A stretch of 64,000 bases of DNA from Cymodocea nodosa (GCA_036874045.1 CM072338.1:13910501-13974500); one strand, 5' to 3'. Positions 11,488 through 23,800 are shown, counted from the first letter of the stretch. Notes: a model not told the origin generated them from the sequence alone. Numbers and translations: made by a program.

Positions 11488-11925
11488 AGATAGCGACCTT
11501 GGATGCTTGATTGAAAAAAGTGTTAGCATTAGATTTTCTTTTTAGCCCAAGAAGGTATAGATCTCCTTGCCTATTCACCTGCCCAAAAACCTTCTAAGTC
11601 ACAAGATCCTGCATTAAACATTGTTTTGGGTAGAAGGTAATTTTGCAGTCTAACTCATCCACAAGCTTAGCAATAGATAGAAGATTGACATTAAATTTGG
11701 GGACATACAAAACATTTTCAATTTTTTTATTCTTAGTTAGAAGGATATTTCCAATTCCCTCTATGGAGATTTTCTAGTGATTTGGTAATTTAATGTTCTT
11801 CTTGGATTGATCTTGGGAGAATTCAATTAAGTTGTTCTTATTTTTTATCATGTGGTCTGCAGCACCACTATCAACTATCCAAAAATCTAAGATGTTGGGA
11901 TTTGAAATTAAATTTGTACCTATCA
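11488..11925 (-). pseudogene. Copia aspartic protease domain (element G1)
   Basis: On the minus strand, FWIVDSGAADHM (about 11890-11855) is the active-site motif of the copia retropepsin, with the catalytic Asp present. It is followed by NIKLPNH, a stop, ISIEGIGN, then NVLYVPKFNVNLLSIAKL, the usual downstream protease signature. The domain then leads towards the pre-integrase region (GDLYLLGLKRKS), where the L-like fragment interrupts. The enzyme would have processed the Gag-Pol polyprotein inside virus-like particles. Confidence 0.8.
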
Positions 11926-12961
11926 TGTGGCATTAGCTAATGTTAGTATATCCTTCATTTTTGAGCATGTTGAGGAGTTTGTTAAACATTTTGGGAGTCA
12001 ACTGTTGGGTGCTACTAGAGGCTTCAAAAGTTTCCCCTACACTACATTGATTTGCCCTTTTTTTCTTGTTTGTTGTAGTTTCTCTTGTTGGACTTATACC
12101 CTAGAGGAAAAATTGATTAAGAAGTAGCATTTTTCCTTTAAGTGCCCAATCTTCTTACAATTAGTGCAAAATGGTTTTTCCTTTTTCCCTTGGTCATTAT
12201 TGTATCTTGAGTTTCCTATATTTAGGGTGATGGAGTTAGTAATGGTTCTCTGGTTGCAAACTTCCTTTTGTTTCTCCTCTTCTAGTACAACACTATAAAC
12301 ATAATCCATATGTGGTAGAGGTTTTAGACTTAATATTTGACTCCTTATAACATTGTAGCTTTCATTTAACTCCATGAGGAAGTCTATGATTTCATTTTTG
12401 TGTTCCTTTTCAACAAATTCATGATAGTTTAGACAACTTTCTCCATTACTGTATTTGCTATTCGTTGTGCTGGAGTTAAGTCTATCCAAAAGGTAGGTTA
12501 ATTTTCCAAAATATGTAATAACATTGTCATCTTTTTGTTTAAGGTCATAAATTTCCTTTTTGATTTGATTCATTCTACTTAAACTTTTTTATTGATATCT
12601 ACTTTTCAAGGTAGTCCAAATCTCTTCAATAGTGTGTTTGGCTACAATGGTTTTGGATATTTTCAATTCCATTGAGTTGTTTAACAAAGACATAACCATG
12701 TGATTGCACCTAGTCCATTGCCCATGCTCAAAGGGATACTTGTCTAGATCAGGTATACTTAAACTACCATCAATGAACCCTAATTTATTCTTGGCACTTA
12801 GGGCCCTTAGAATGGCTAGACTCCACACATCATAGTTTTCTATGCTTAACAATTTTAATACCAAAGTCATGCTAGGGTTTTATGATGGTGACAAATAGTA
12901 AGGGTTATTCTTAGGTTTGTTTTTAAGTAGAGCACTCCCAATTGGAACTATATCAACCATT
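11926..12961 (-). pseudogene. Copia Gag (element G1), CCHC zinc knuckle present
   Basis: Translation most likely began at 12961 (MVDIVPIGSALL). The N-terminal signature NPYYLSPS..NPSMTLVLKLLSIENYDVWS...ALSAKNKLGFIDGS identifies a copia Gag of the gag_3 type, interrupted by a stop near 12880. The middle is the usual helical Gag (W.RCNHMVMSLLNNS; LKQKDDNVITYFGKLTYLLDRL). A CCHC knuckle, CTNCKKIGHLKEKC, lies at about 12150. After it come QLTPKMFNKLLNML and the protease. There is a stop or frameshift between 12589 and 12573. Gag packages the element's RNA; this copy is broken. Confidence 0.88.
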
Positions 12962-13231
12962 TTAAGAAGAGGACAGTTACTAAAAATAATAAAAACACTT
13001 GTATTAAGGGATTTCCTTCACAAAGGTAGGTTTGAACTTTAACATGTCAAGGAAATTACAAGTGAAATACCTAGATTTAGTAGCATGATCAAGAATATAA
13101 GCATAAAAGGGTAAAGTATAAGGATGATATAAGAAAAACAACTACAAATCAAGGGAGAAAGAGATGTAAACCCATGCAGGCTGAGGACTTGGTTGACCCC
13201 TACTATGATGGAAGTCCCATGCTTGACCCTT

Positions 13232-13456
13232 ACTATGATACCATATCAAAACACATAACTTCTTGCCATTAGCTTGGCAAGATTCACATTCGTGGAAGTA
13301 ACTGGGAGAATGATCTAAAATGAGCGAAGTTTAGGGCTTTGAAGTCTTATTGAATTATTTGTTAAAAACATAGATTCGTACAACCGAGGTCTTATATATG
13401 CCTTATTAAATATAATCGAGATCTCGAGTTGGGTACGAGAGGTTTACAGATCTAAC
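13232..13456 (-). repeat. Probable primer-binding site and short 5' LTR of copia G1
   Basis: On the minus strand the string TGGTATCATAG (about 13233-13243) resembles the tRNA-iMet complement TGGTATCAGAGC. It sits about 270 bp upstream of the Gag start. The DNA further upstream to 13456 starts TGTTAGATCTG on the minus strand and contains a TATA-like atatataag. No second copy of this LTR is in the window, so the LTR boundaries are uncertain. Confidence 0.45.
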
Positions 13457-14159
13457 ATATCGAATTAGATGCCTTAGAAAGAAAAAATAAATGATACTTG
13501 GAATATGGAAATGATTTAAGACAATATTTACTACTATGGGTTTTACCAGAAAGAAATGGATCACTATTCAAAAACTATAACATTTGAATCACCCTTCCCA
13601 TGGCTTTCAATTTTAAATGGCATTCGTAATAAATGAATATTATTAGTGTCTTCTTAATAGTAATCTTTTTGAAGAGGTTTTTATGAGTAGTCCTCCAAGA
13701 CTTGATGGGTAGAGTCTAGGTACAAAATGTTTGGCTTAACAACCTTGTATATGGCCTTAAACAAACTTATAGAGACTAATTTTTTTATCACTACTCCATT
13801 TCTCTTATCAAAGCTAGTCATTCAATATGTAGGTAAAATTATTCTTTATTTACTTATAATAATAATATGACTCATGTGTTTGTTTTGGTATATGTACAAT
13901 GATCATATTGTTAGAGATGATTTGAATGCTAGAATAAATTAAAACTTTTCTCTAGTACTCTTAATTAAGAAGCATCAATGACCTTGGGAGAGTTCATGAA
14001 ATTGTTAATTCTAAGCATGGATTAATGTTAATTTACCAATGGAGATATATTCTAAATTTGTTAGAAAAATCTTGTCTAACTACTAAATCTTTATTGATAA
14101 CTATTGAAAATCATTTTTAATTAGAATACAATAAAGTACATATCCTTAAGGACCCAACT
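13457..14159. other. No recognised feature
   Basis: AT-rich DNA without a coding frame, LTR edge or clear repeat that I can identify. Confidence 0.6.
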
Positions 14160-14998
14160 AACTATATAAGACTGGTTGGTAAACTCATCTATTAGATTAT
14201 TAAAATTAACAAGAAAACTCTTTTGTTGTTAACCATTAAGTTAATTCATGAATGTTCCTTATAAAGAACAATGTGAAGGAACCTTATAAGTGGATGCTTA
14301 GAATACTTTGATAGTCAAAGGCATTTTCTTTAGCAGAAATGACTCTTTCAAGATTGGAGAAGCTGCCATACAAGACGAAGATACACAAGTTATATTATGT
14401 ATACTGATGTCACCTATTCCATGGAAAACGAAGAAAGAAACAAGTGTTTTGAGATCTTCTTGGGAAATAAAATAATTCACAATGACTATTTCTACATGTG
14501 AAATTACTTCACTAAACTTCTCAATGATTTAAGTGTGAAATTTCATTGTCTAATTATTCTCCATTGTGATCATATGGCAGATAATTACAAAATAACCTAG
14601 TATATAAGACTAGTTGGTAAACCCATCTATTTGTAGCTCCTTTGTTGTTAACCAGTAAGTCAATTCATGAATGTCCTTTATAAAGAACACTACGGAACCT
14701 TACATGTGGATACTTTAATAGTCAAGATGCTTTCTTTGACAAAAATTACTCTTTCATGCTAAGTTGCTTTTGTTATTCAGATTTGAGAAGCCACCATAAA
14801 GGACGAAGGTCCACCATATACACACTACCCACTAAATCACCAATTCCATGGAAATGAAGAAACAATACATTGTGTCGAGATCTTTTTTGGAAATAAAATA
14901 TTATGTAATGGCTACTTCGACATGTGAAATTAATTAACTAATTTTCTCAATGATTAGGTGTGAAGTTTCCTTTTCCTATTATTCTTCATTGTCATATA
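14160..14998 (+). repeat. Tandem direct duplication of about 400-435 bp (two diverged copies)
   Basis: Copy 1 (about 14160-14572) and copy 2 (about 14597-14998) share, in order, tatataagactggttggtaaac, tttgttgttaacca.taagt, aattcatgaatgt, ttataaagaaca, atagtcaa.., gagaagc..ccat..a.gacgaag, caattccatgga, gagatctt.tt.ggaaataaaat, ctacatgtgaaatta and tctcaatgatt..gtgtgaa. Copy 2 carries an insertion of about 25 bp near 14758. No coding potential is shared; the duplication is non-coding and old. Confidence 0.85.
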
Positions 14999-16225
14999 TA
15001 TTAAGATCAAATGTCTTCACTAAAGAAGGATGAATAAAGAAATTTAATAATTTTCAACCAATTTAAAATACTTAAATGATTCAATATGATTTTCAATAAG
15101 TACGCAACGTTTGTAATTGTAGCAAAAAAGTGATTCACTCACAACTTAAGATACATCCTTTTCCAAGCCTCTCGCTTGAACTTACATTAATTTGTATTAT
15201 TACAGGCCAACTCCTTGCCATTATTGTTTACTTTTAACAATTTGCCATGCCCTATCTCTACTCATCTTAGAGCTACCTTTGCACAATCTATGGAACCTTC
15301 TTACAATTTTAGGGATTCTCATTATAGATTGATGAAATAAGCTTGTTGAATTACTTTCACACTTGAAGCTCTATATCCCATTTGAATAGCTTTCTCCTTC
15401 AATATAAGCGATCCTCAATGTAATTTTATGTATGTGTGCACATAGAGAGTGAAGAGGAATGAGATTTTTCCCTTTAGAGAATGAGTGAAGTACTAAAGAG
15501 TGTAGGGCATCTTCAGGTTAAATTTTTATGGCCAAAAGAACCATATATATAGATAGATAGATAGATAGATAGATACACACGCACAAGTATTTATAGTTCA
15601 GAATTGCATGTGTAATGGCTAAAACATTTTCTATAACGGATACTGGATTTATATGCCATTTTTAATTTGGATGAAATTACTGTTTTTGTGATTGATATGT
15701 TATTCCTCAGTTAGATTATTTCTATTACAAAATTAGTATTTCTTTTTATTTTATTTTTTGATTTTTTAACTTCATGTTATTCTAAAATCTTATATTATCA
15801 CATACGTTATTATAAAATAACTATTCGTCAAATTGTCTTCCTAAAATCTGACATCATGCTAAAATGTCACGATTTTCGTTAAAATATTTAACTTAACCAT
15901 AGATTATTAATTTACTTTACATGTGAGATTATTAAATTGTCTTCATTGCCATTTTAATCTGAACTAATCTTGGTTGCTATCTTGAAGGCATTTTCCATCA
16001 TGGATATATATACAGGTGAGAGAGAGATAATGGTGATAATTTAGTAAGTGGGAGGAGAGTAAAAAAGATTTTTACATAGAAATAATACTCTAAATAAATG
16101 TTAATACATTTATTGACTATGATGACATTTTAAAAAGGACCTAACTTCTAAGAGCACATATTGAAAATAAATATTCTATAAAATCATACACGAAAATATA
16201 ACATTTTATAATTACGTACAAGTAA
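14999..16225. other. Intergenic stretch with a GATA microsatellite
   Basis: No gene recognised. A (GATA)n run of about seven units lies at 15549-15576, followed by a short CA-rich tail. A purine-rich stretch (gagagagagataatgg) occurs near 16018. Nothing else supports a feature. Confidence 0.6.
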
Positions 16226-16746
16226 AAGAATATCTATTTTTCCTTGTACATGTCCAAACAACCAAGTCGCTAACTCTCCTTCCTCTTGCCAAACGACCAG
16301 TCAAATCTCTGTTGATTTGGAAATTCATTGTCGCACTTCTCACACGGTTGAATCCAATTTGGAAAAATCCCATGAGGTTTATTCGTCCATACTTCATATT
16401 TGTGATGTTTTTAAAAGCCCTTCTGATTTATCTAATATGAAAAGACCTAATAGTCGGGTGGTGGATGATAGCAACTCTTTTCTACCATTCTCTTACCTTA
16501 TTGTTGATTCCAACACCCAACTCTTTCACATCTTCCTCTTCTGATCTCATAGTGGAGAAAGGAAGTTCCATTAATCATGAATCCATCAGGAGTATTGATT
16601 TAAAAAATTCCATAACTAATATTAATAGCCACCCAAAATTTAGATGTGGACTAAAATTGGAAAAGCCTTTTGCCAACAATCGAGAAACATTCCAAGGTCA
16701 CCCTCATGCTTCATTCTCAGCTGAACCCACATGGACTCGATCATGA
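16226..16746 (+). other. Unassigned Ser-rich open frames
   Basis: A frame opens at about 16226 (PCTCPNNQVANSPSSCQ...) and stays open to a stop at 16542; a second overlapping frame continues to 16744 (SSINHESIRSIDLKNS...). Together they could be one frameshifted, Ser-rich coding relic of about 170 codons. I do not recognise a domain. There is no signal peptide or convincing start. It could be the tail of a LINE ORF1 or an intron-poor gene relic. Confidence that it is coding is low. Confidence 0.2.
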
Positions 16747-17682
16747 TGCAAACGCTCATTCTTATGCTTTGAAATCCAAAAGTTTTCATTAATTATGTGA
16801 ACCTCGTGCTGGGCAAGCAACAAGAAACATTAAAAGTAGTTATAACACTTGTTCAAGGATCAATTAGTCGATCGAACACCTCAAGGATAAATGGTACCAA
16901 TTGCGAAATGGAATATTCTTGTGCGTCCTGATTGGAAATCGCTAGTCAAGTTTCCAAACAAGTAAACACTCTTTGAAGCCACAGATCAAAATTGGACTAC
17001 TCCAAATGGCCTTGTACGTACTATCCTTCGTCGTTCTAATTTGTAAACTCAACTTCTACGCTAAATAGCATTTGAATTCGAGTATTTGTAATTTCAACAC
17101 ATATGTGGTCCTGATCCTTTATATCCTTAGTGCTTGCAGATTTTGCTCGATCATATTTTTGTTTTCAATATGGGACCTTATATATATTATGATCCAAACC
17201 ATATACAATATTTCATATATTTTTACACATTAAACATTTTAAAGGTGCTATTGTTGATTTTAGTCATTCTCATTCCATTCAGTCACACACGATAACATGA
17301 CGCACAGAAAGAAGAAAGAGGTGGAGGAGGAAGCAGTAGTAGCCGAAAATAGGATTATTACATTCAACGTGTTGGATTGGAGTGAAGATGAGAAGCAAGA
17401 AGAAGGAAGGAGACGAGATTCAACTAAAATGATTTTTCTTGAAATTTTATTCCTGATACAGTGTGAAGCATATATATATATATGGACAACATAAAAGAAG
17501 CTGTACAGGAAAAAACTGAAAAGCAGAAATTAAAGCTGTAGGTTGGTCATAGAATTTTGGGCTGTAGTGATTAGCTTAATACAACGATGATAAAGGAATA
17601 CAATAAATACGCAAAGCAAATTAAATTTGGGTCATCTAAGGCAAAAAAATTCCTGACCATAAAAAACATAACTGTTATGACA

Positions 17683-17960
17683 CACAAATGCCAAAAAGTT
17701 GGCATATTACTATCATGTATGCCTAACTTGCTAAGTAAAGCACGCCATTGATGTTTAGAGATCAACTTTGTAAGCATATTAGCTCAAGTTAGCGTACAAA
17801 TGTCCATAGCTTTTAGCTTTCACATGCATATGATTTTTATGACTCCTTGCTGCACCTTTTCTTGGACAATGTGATAATCCAAATCAATTTGCTCGGCCCT
17901 TTGATGGAATATGAGATTAGTTGCTATGGGCTTTAGTAAAGATTGACCGGAACAAATGGT
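17683..17960 (-). pseudogene. Copia RNase H C-terminus
   Basis: Minus-strand translation gives ATNLIFHQRAEQIDLDYHIVQEKVQQGVI, the usual 'N.VFH.R.KHI.ID.HFVREK' segment of copia RNase H. After a stop and short degenerate stretch comes ML(T)K.ISKHQWRALLSKLGIHD, the C-terminal tail that ends many copia polyproteins just before the 3' LTR. The key Asp and Glu residues of RNase H lie upstream and are not preserved here. Its position against the 17252-17682 LTR fits the 3' end of the deleted copia. Confidence 0.75.
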
Positions 17961-18544
17961 ATGTCGTGAAGGAACCAACGGTCTCTTGTTTCAACTTCAG
18001 TAAGCAATTACAAGTCTATTCTTTAAAATAATATTTTGAACTTGGTATACAATATTCCGATGCTAAAATTGATATATCAACATAAGTCTAGACTTTGCCT
18101 ATACCCTTAGGCTAAAATTCGATACTTTGTTTTACAACAATAGTATGCTGAGTTTGTGGTAGTAAAATTTTTAAGTAAATTACATGAATAGATTATTTTG
18201 ATCATCTATTTGAAGTGCATGTCATCTACTTTACATGTCCTATTACGATGATTCTAATGCGAGAGAGTATCGAGATTTACAATTTTTTTTAAAAATACAC
18301 ATCATTACAGCTTAACATAATATATACAAATTTTCAAATTTTAGCAACTTTGATCCATCACCTTTGGGCTTTTCCTTCAGTTTTGCTTGAATTTACTTTT
18401 CACTATTGTTTCAACTTCTACATCTTGAATTCCTCTATCTACCTTGACTTCAATTGCATTTCATTGGTCTTTTATTGCATCGCTATAATTCCTCAAAAAA
18501 AAGTTAATATTTTCTACCAAATAATTATTCATTAAGTTTTGATA

Positions 18545-18830
18545 TCATCAAAACCAAGATAAAGATTTTCCTAACATAGAAAGGACCATATCATTGCATC
18601 TCATCCAATGATTGTATTCATTAAGAGAAGAGCTAGAGTCCAAGGCCATTAGGGTTCTATCAATACTAGACTCAGTTTTGGCCTTAAGAGCTATTCTCAT
18701 AATGACCCATAATTCTTTCAGTTGAATAATCTAGAAACCAATGGTATACCTAAATTATCTAATTGATGCAAGTAACAGGGGTTGGAACTGTTTACCTTTG
18801 TAACATACAAATGGTTTCCTGAATCTCTTT
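18545..18830 (-). pseudogene. Copia Gag N-terminal fragment
   Basis: On the minus strand, NPCYLHQLDNLGIPLVSRLFN (about 18800-18720) matches the conserved start of plant copia Gag (NPYYLH.SDNPG..LVS..L). A frame change later comes ELWVIMRIALKAKT.SSIDRTL and W.RCNDMVLSML (about 18715-18560), the next conserved blocks. The frame is broken by small indels. It lies downstream of the right-hand LTR on the same strand, as Gag should, and only its first 90 or so residues remain. Confidence 0.65.
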
Positions 18831-19538
18831 TTATTAAACCCATGCTACAATAGAAGAAAAGCCGATGCTCATATTGCAATGGAGTAGGGTGAAAAAATAG
18901 ATATAACAAAAAATATGTTGAAAAAGGGTGACCTTTCAAGTGGAGTTGCTCAAACAAAGTGGAAGACCAAGGAACTCCAAATGTTGTAGAAGTGGTGGAA
19001 AACTATGGGTCTTGGAGAAGCAAACTAGAGAGGAGTGGTCTAACAAACGGGTTGTAAAGTAGTTAATTTTTACTCATTCTCACTTTGAAGGATGCAAGGT
19101 TGATGAAAGTAGACATCGAAAGCAAAAAATAGAGTTCAGTAACCTAGTGGAAGCTTTATTTGTGGCTTGTTGTCGTAAATCAATTGAACATTATTCACTA
19201 ATATCTGCCAAAGGGTTGTTTGGAGAATTAGCTAATAGAATTGAGCCCTAGGGGTTGATTGATGTGCAAGACGAAGATGATAGTTTGACCAAGAGGACGA
19301 AAACAGGACCCTGCTCTAATAAAATGTTGATTTTACACATTCTCATTCCATTCAGTTGTGTACAACAGTATCAGGCATAAGGAGAAGGAAGAGGTGGAGG
19401 AATAAGCAACTAAAAAGAGGATTATGGTTTATTAGATTCAACGACAACAAAAGAAGACAATAAATATGTAACGCAAAGTAAATCTAGGCCATCCAAGGAA
19501 AAAAAATTCTAGCCACAAAAAACAGGACTGTTATAACA

Positions 19539-21529
19539 CACAAAAGCATAAAAATTATTGCAATTTCAATGACCATTCAAAAACACTAGGTGCTTCATTA
19601 CCAAAGTCCAATTTATTCTCCACCCCAAAATGACTTGCTCACATTTGCTAGGTTTAATTCTTTGTTTGGCAGAAGCTCATGACCTCTAATCATTCCAAAT
19701 TCCAACCATGGTCAAAAATGTTTTCCCAATCTATCTACCAACAATGAAAAAAAAAAATCCTACATCTACTAATGCAAATTCTCCAACCCATTTAGTTTGG
19801 ACTAGAAGTTAGCCCAACCCATCTGAATTGAGCATATCAACTAGACCCAAAAGTCCCATTAATCATTTATCTCACTTCTATGCTAAAAGCACATCAAGTG
19901 CGGGAGTTTTGGGTCTTGCACTTGTTGCCCCAATCCTTTATCTTCTGCAGCTTGTTAGCATTGATTCCAGTGTAGGTCATTTTCCAAGTGTCTCCATTGA
20001 TGAGAGAATACATACTCTTAGAATAACATGTAATAGAGAATCACATGTTTCTTCTCCTTATACATCCATCCCTGATGAACCATTATCTAAATCACCTAGG
20101 AGAAAACATTCATCACTAAGAATCCAACAAGGATCTCAAACATTTTTCTTCCAAAATAGAAATGAGAATTTAATTAGATATCCAAGCGAAATATTATTTT
20201 ATCAACTTAAGAAATAACATTGCCTTGCCAACTATAGATCTAAATGAAGAACATCAATGTTTGGACTTGCTTCAAAATTTATGATCAAATTTGAATATCA
20301 TTAAATGATATTGAATTTTATTTGATCAAATGTATTGTTGGCATTTTGAAGCTTACAATCCTTGTAAGTCAAACTCAAAATCACAATTTATTCATGAATT
20401 GGATCAAATTAAATATGTCAGTTGTTGTTACTTTAGTCTTTTCCTTTCTAGGGATATTGTTTTCTTTTTCTTTCAATCATGTTGCTCTATGTCAAGTGAT
20501 ATATAAACTTGTTTCCATATTGGTTTTTTCTGTTGAATGAACATTTTTCCTTTTCTTTTGCCTCTGTCCTCCCTCATCTATGCCCTAATTTAACTTTACT
20601 TCATTCACCTTCAATGTCGGTCAATCCCTTTAGCAGTTTTTGCACGATTCTAATAAGGTATCAAAGTAGGTGTTACCTTGTTGTTGAAGTACCAACCATG
20701 AACCATGACAATCAATTTTATCCCCTCAAATCTTCTATTCCTATCTCTTTCCTTGTATCCTCTTTTGATGGATAGTTCGTGCATATGTTACCTTTTTTCA
20801 CTTTCCAAATTATTAATAATATGCTTTAATGCTTGCTGACACCCATTTGAAGTTTTAAAGTACATGATGTACAAAGCAACACATCGACAAGTACAAGTCA
20901 TACACATAAGAAGTTAGGAATGATAATTAAAAACTAAGTTAATTTAGTTGAACAATTCAACATGATTGTAAGAAACTAAATATAAAGATTTAGACATGCA
21001 GTCACGTTTTAGCCTTAAATAAGCAGAACTTTCAAATTCGTAACTTAATATAACATGCTCCAAGAATTATGATTAAGTATGCAATTGAAGGAGCAAGAAG
21101 TTCTTAATCAAAAGACATTTTATCCGGGCTAATTTCATGTCCAAAAATTCGACGATAAAGATTACAATCCAGTGGTGCAAATTAGTCTAGTCCAAAATAC
21201 AGCACTTGCATCCCTCACTTCTAAAATTCATAACTTATACATTTCTTAACCAAATTTCATAAAATCACCCTTGAACGAAAGATCATTCAATATACTATCT
21301 AGGAAAATTATAAACTTAATAAATAGAGCATGATAAGATTGTTAAAATTCTGATCGAATCTGGAACGTGAAAAATGTCAAAGGGAGAACTATCTACTGAA
21401 ATTTGAAAATTAAACTTTAACAATATAAAGATGATGCATAACACAAGATTGAGTATTGTTATAACATTTTAAGAAACATATCAAAGTTCTAATTAATAAC
21501 TAACGTGAGAACGAGACTATTAAAATATA
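19539..21529. other. Mostly unassigned DNA with one open frame (19828-20217, plus)
   Basis: The only long frame is 19828-20217. It has no ATG at its start (TTG), is Ser/Leu rich, and includes a hydrophobic stretch AGVLGLALVAPILYLLQLV. I do not recognise a family; it may be a decayed coding relic or chance. Several AT-rich frames at 20322-20775 look like low-complexity artefacts. No LTR edge or tandem repeat was found. Confidence 0.35.
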
Positions 21530-21990
21530 ATGATCAAAACATCACCACGTTCTCCTTCGTCACTTCTCTACGTAGCTTGGATGCACCAGATGAACGCGGG
21601 CACGCCTCCTCCCAAAGATTTCCGTTCGCCGACAGCGCCATCCCTCTTTTCCGTGGTTCCACGTGAAGTGCAGCCACGAGCCTTCGTCTATGTCGTCGTC
21701 GCTGGGATCACCACGTCGCCGTCGCTCCGCTCAGATACTCCTCCCACCGCACAGTGCAAGTCGTCCGGAAGAACGTCGATGGCCTCGCGCACGGACACAT
21801 TCGCCTCCTCACGAAGAGTAGAACTCTCGATGCCCTCCGTCAGACGACCCCTTCCTCTTAAAAGTCATTTCCCTCATCGTAACCTCCCACCGATACATCC
21901 GCAAGACGTGGTCTCCGTGGCTCCATCGTGGACGTGTGGCTCCAGCTCCACGTAACTCCGACGAGCCTCCCAGTTGTGCGGAGATGGCTG
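21530..21990. other. GC-rich island in AT-rich DNA
   Basis: From about 21540 to 21985 the sequence becomes strikingly richer in C and G, with many CpG dinucleotides (cgtcgtcgctggg, gccgtcgctccgctc), and then drops back abruptly. A plus-strand frame of 141 codons (21530-21955) spans it, Ser/Pro/Arg rich, without a recognised domain; the minus strand is open in pieces. It may be a captured or decayed exon of a cellular gene. Function unknown. Confidence 0.4.
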
Positions 21991-22789
21991 TCGACTCTCC
22001 ATTTCTTTAAAACATTTTTCTTTTCTTTTTATACTATATTATTTCTACAATATCCTTGTGAATCTTCTCATTTCTCCTATTCTTTCTTTATGATTGATTT
22101 TTTATTAAATTCTACAAAACACATAAAGAGATACCTTTCGTGAAGCATAAAATATCAAAAATATCATAATATGATTACAAATTTGATCTCTAAACAGTTG
22201 GCTTTAGTTTGATTGAAATCTTTTTAATTTGTTTTTTTAAAGAATCTTCGGTTCAAGCCTTTATTTTCTTTTTTATTTTATTTTATTTTCCTTTTATCGA
22301 TTTCCTGTTTGTATTTTTTTCTTCCCTCTTTTTTTACACTTGTATATTATGCCTAAAATTCCCTTTTGATTTCATTTTAAACATTTATATTTTCATGTCT
22401 AAAATATTTTGATTTTATCTCTTTTTTTATTATCTTTATGATTATTATTATTATTACACATATATATTTATATATAAAAAATCTTGTTATATTATACGTC
22501 ACCTAATATTTGTAAATGTCAGGTAGTTTCACCCAACATTTAAAGTGTTGCGTGTGACTTGTCTCCCCCTTTTTTTCTACGTATCAACCAATTTATTTAT
22601 TTTGTCGTCTTATTTTTTTTCAACCTGTTGTATTTCCACAACGATATATAAATACATTTGTTTTTATATGTATAGATGATAGTTTAAACTCTTATCTAAG
22701 AATACTAATAAATAAAAAATAGAATTTTGGATGACACTATTGAATTTTCCACTTTGGATATTTTGGCTCAAGATATTTAATAAAATATA
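21991..22789. other. AT-rich spacer with a small inverted repeat
   Basis: No gene. T-rich tracts dominate. A near-palindrome caacatttaaagtgttg lies at about 22534-22550 and an ATT microsatellite at about 22441-22456. The short GC blip 22497-22575 resembles subterminal repeats of DNA transposons but no matching partner was found. Confidence 0.45.
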
Positions 22790-23140
22790 AGTACCTAAGA
22801 TATTTTGATTTTTGGATTCTTAGATTTTATATTTTATACATAAAACATTACATTTGATTTTAGATAGTTGCATTTTGTAACTAAAATATATCGATTTTGA
22901 TTTCTTAAATACTTGCATCTTTATATTTAAAATATTTGATTTTATTTTAGAAAGTTGCATCTTGTTTTCTAAAATATTTTGATTTCATTTTATTTTAGAT
23001 ACTTATCTAAAATATTTTAATTTGATCTTATTTTGGTTATTTATATTTTGTATAAAAAATAATTTGATTCTCAATTTTTAGATATTTATATTTTTTATAT
23101 AAAATAGACAAACTTTAATTGATTTATATTTTTCTTGTGA
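22790..23140. repeat. Left part of AT-rich tandem array
   Basis: A degenerate unit of about 50-60 bp recurs: (ta)aaatattttgatttt...tcttagatatttatattttatat. The same unit forms the long array at 34484-36340, on the other side of two minus-strand retrotransposons, so the array was probably split by those insertions. No coding content. Confidence 0.7.
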
Positions 23141-23152
23141 TATAAAAGTACC

Positions 23153-23800
23153 CTAATCTAATTGCTTAATTTGTAAGCCTAAAAAAAATGATAGTTCACC
23201 CATTATACTCATTTCAAATTGATTAGTCATGTCTTTCGAAAAGTACTCACCTAATTTATCATTTGTTGCTCCAAATATGATGTCATCTACATAGATTTGA
23301 ACTACAAATATATCCTTTTCGATCTTCTTGATAAAAAGAGTGTGATCTGCCTTTCCCATAGAATTTCCTTTTTCCATAAGAAATTTAGATAATCTCTCAT
23401 ACCAAAACCTAGGGGCTTGTTTAAGGCCATATAGTGCCTTCTTAAGCTTCTAAACATACTCAGGATGTTTTGAATCTTCAAAACTTGGAGGTTGTTTTAC
23501 ATACACTTCTTCTTTTATATATCCATTTAAAAAGGCACTCTCAACATCCATTTGATATAATTTGAAATTCATATAACAAGCATATGCTAACAAAATTCGT
23601 ATTGATTCTAGTCTAGCAATAGGAGCAAATGTTTCATCATAGTCAATTCCTTCCTCTTGCTTGTAACCTTGAGCAACTAATCTAGCTTTATTTTTAACTA
23701 TATGTCCATCTTGATCTACTTTGTATCTAAATACCCACCTTGTTCCTATTATGGACTAATTTTCAGGTGATGGAACTAGATCCCATACCTCATTTCTTAT
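23153..23800 (-). pseudogene. Reverse transcriptase of copia S2
   Basis: Minus-strand reading shows [81 protein letters not shown] and the catalytic YVDDIIFGATNDK at about 23285, then GELSFFLGLQIKQL, where it ends. A stop replaces a residue in the segment before KLKKALYGLK (about 23450). The plus-strand copy at 62806-63152 covers part of the same region. The enzyme copies element RNA to DNA; this copy lacks RNase H and is dead. Confidence 0.9.

Larger units (their letters stand above)
17252..19538 (-). mobile_element. Internally deleted copia with two LTRs
   Basis: Two direct copies of a sequence flank copia remnants: 17252-17682 (3' LTR on the minus strand) and 19325-19538 (5' LTR, lacking about 200 bp internally). 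Both start tgttgattt and share cattctcattccattcag, a purine block gaagaggtggaggaa, then acaataaatac/atg...cgcaaagyaaat, a run of seven or more A's, and ...actgttatracaca. Just inside the right LTR a minus-strand primer-site-like word (tattagagc) fits tRNA-iMet loosely. Between them lie a Gag N-terminus and an RNase H C-terminus in the correct minus-strand order. Everything between was deleted, so the element was about 2.3 kb when frozen. Confidence 0.72.

Noticed and set aside
16317-16746. LINE ORF1 fragment
   Set aside because: No zinc knuckle, endonuclease or reverse transcriptase of LINE type is found nearby; left as unassigned.
22497-22575. CACTA-type subterminal repeat
   Set aside because: Only one short inverted repeat is present and no CACTA terminus or transposase is visible.
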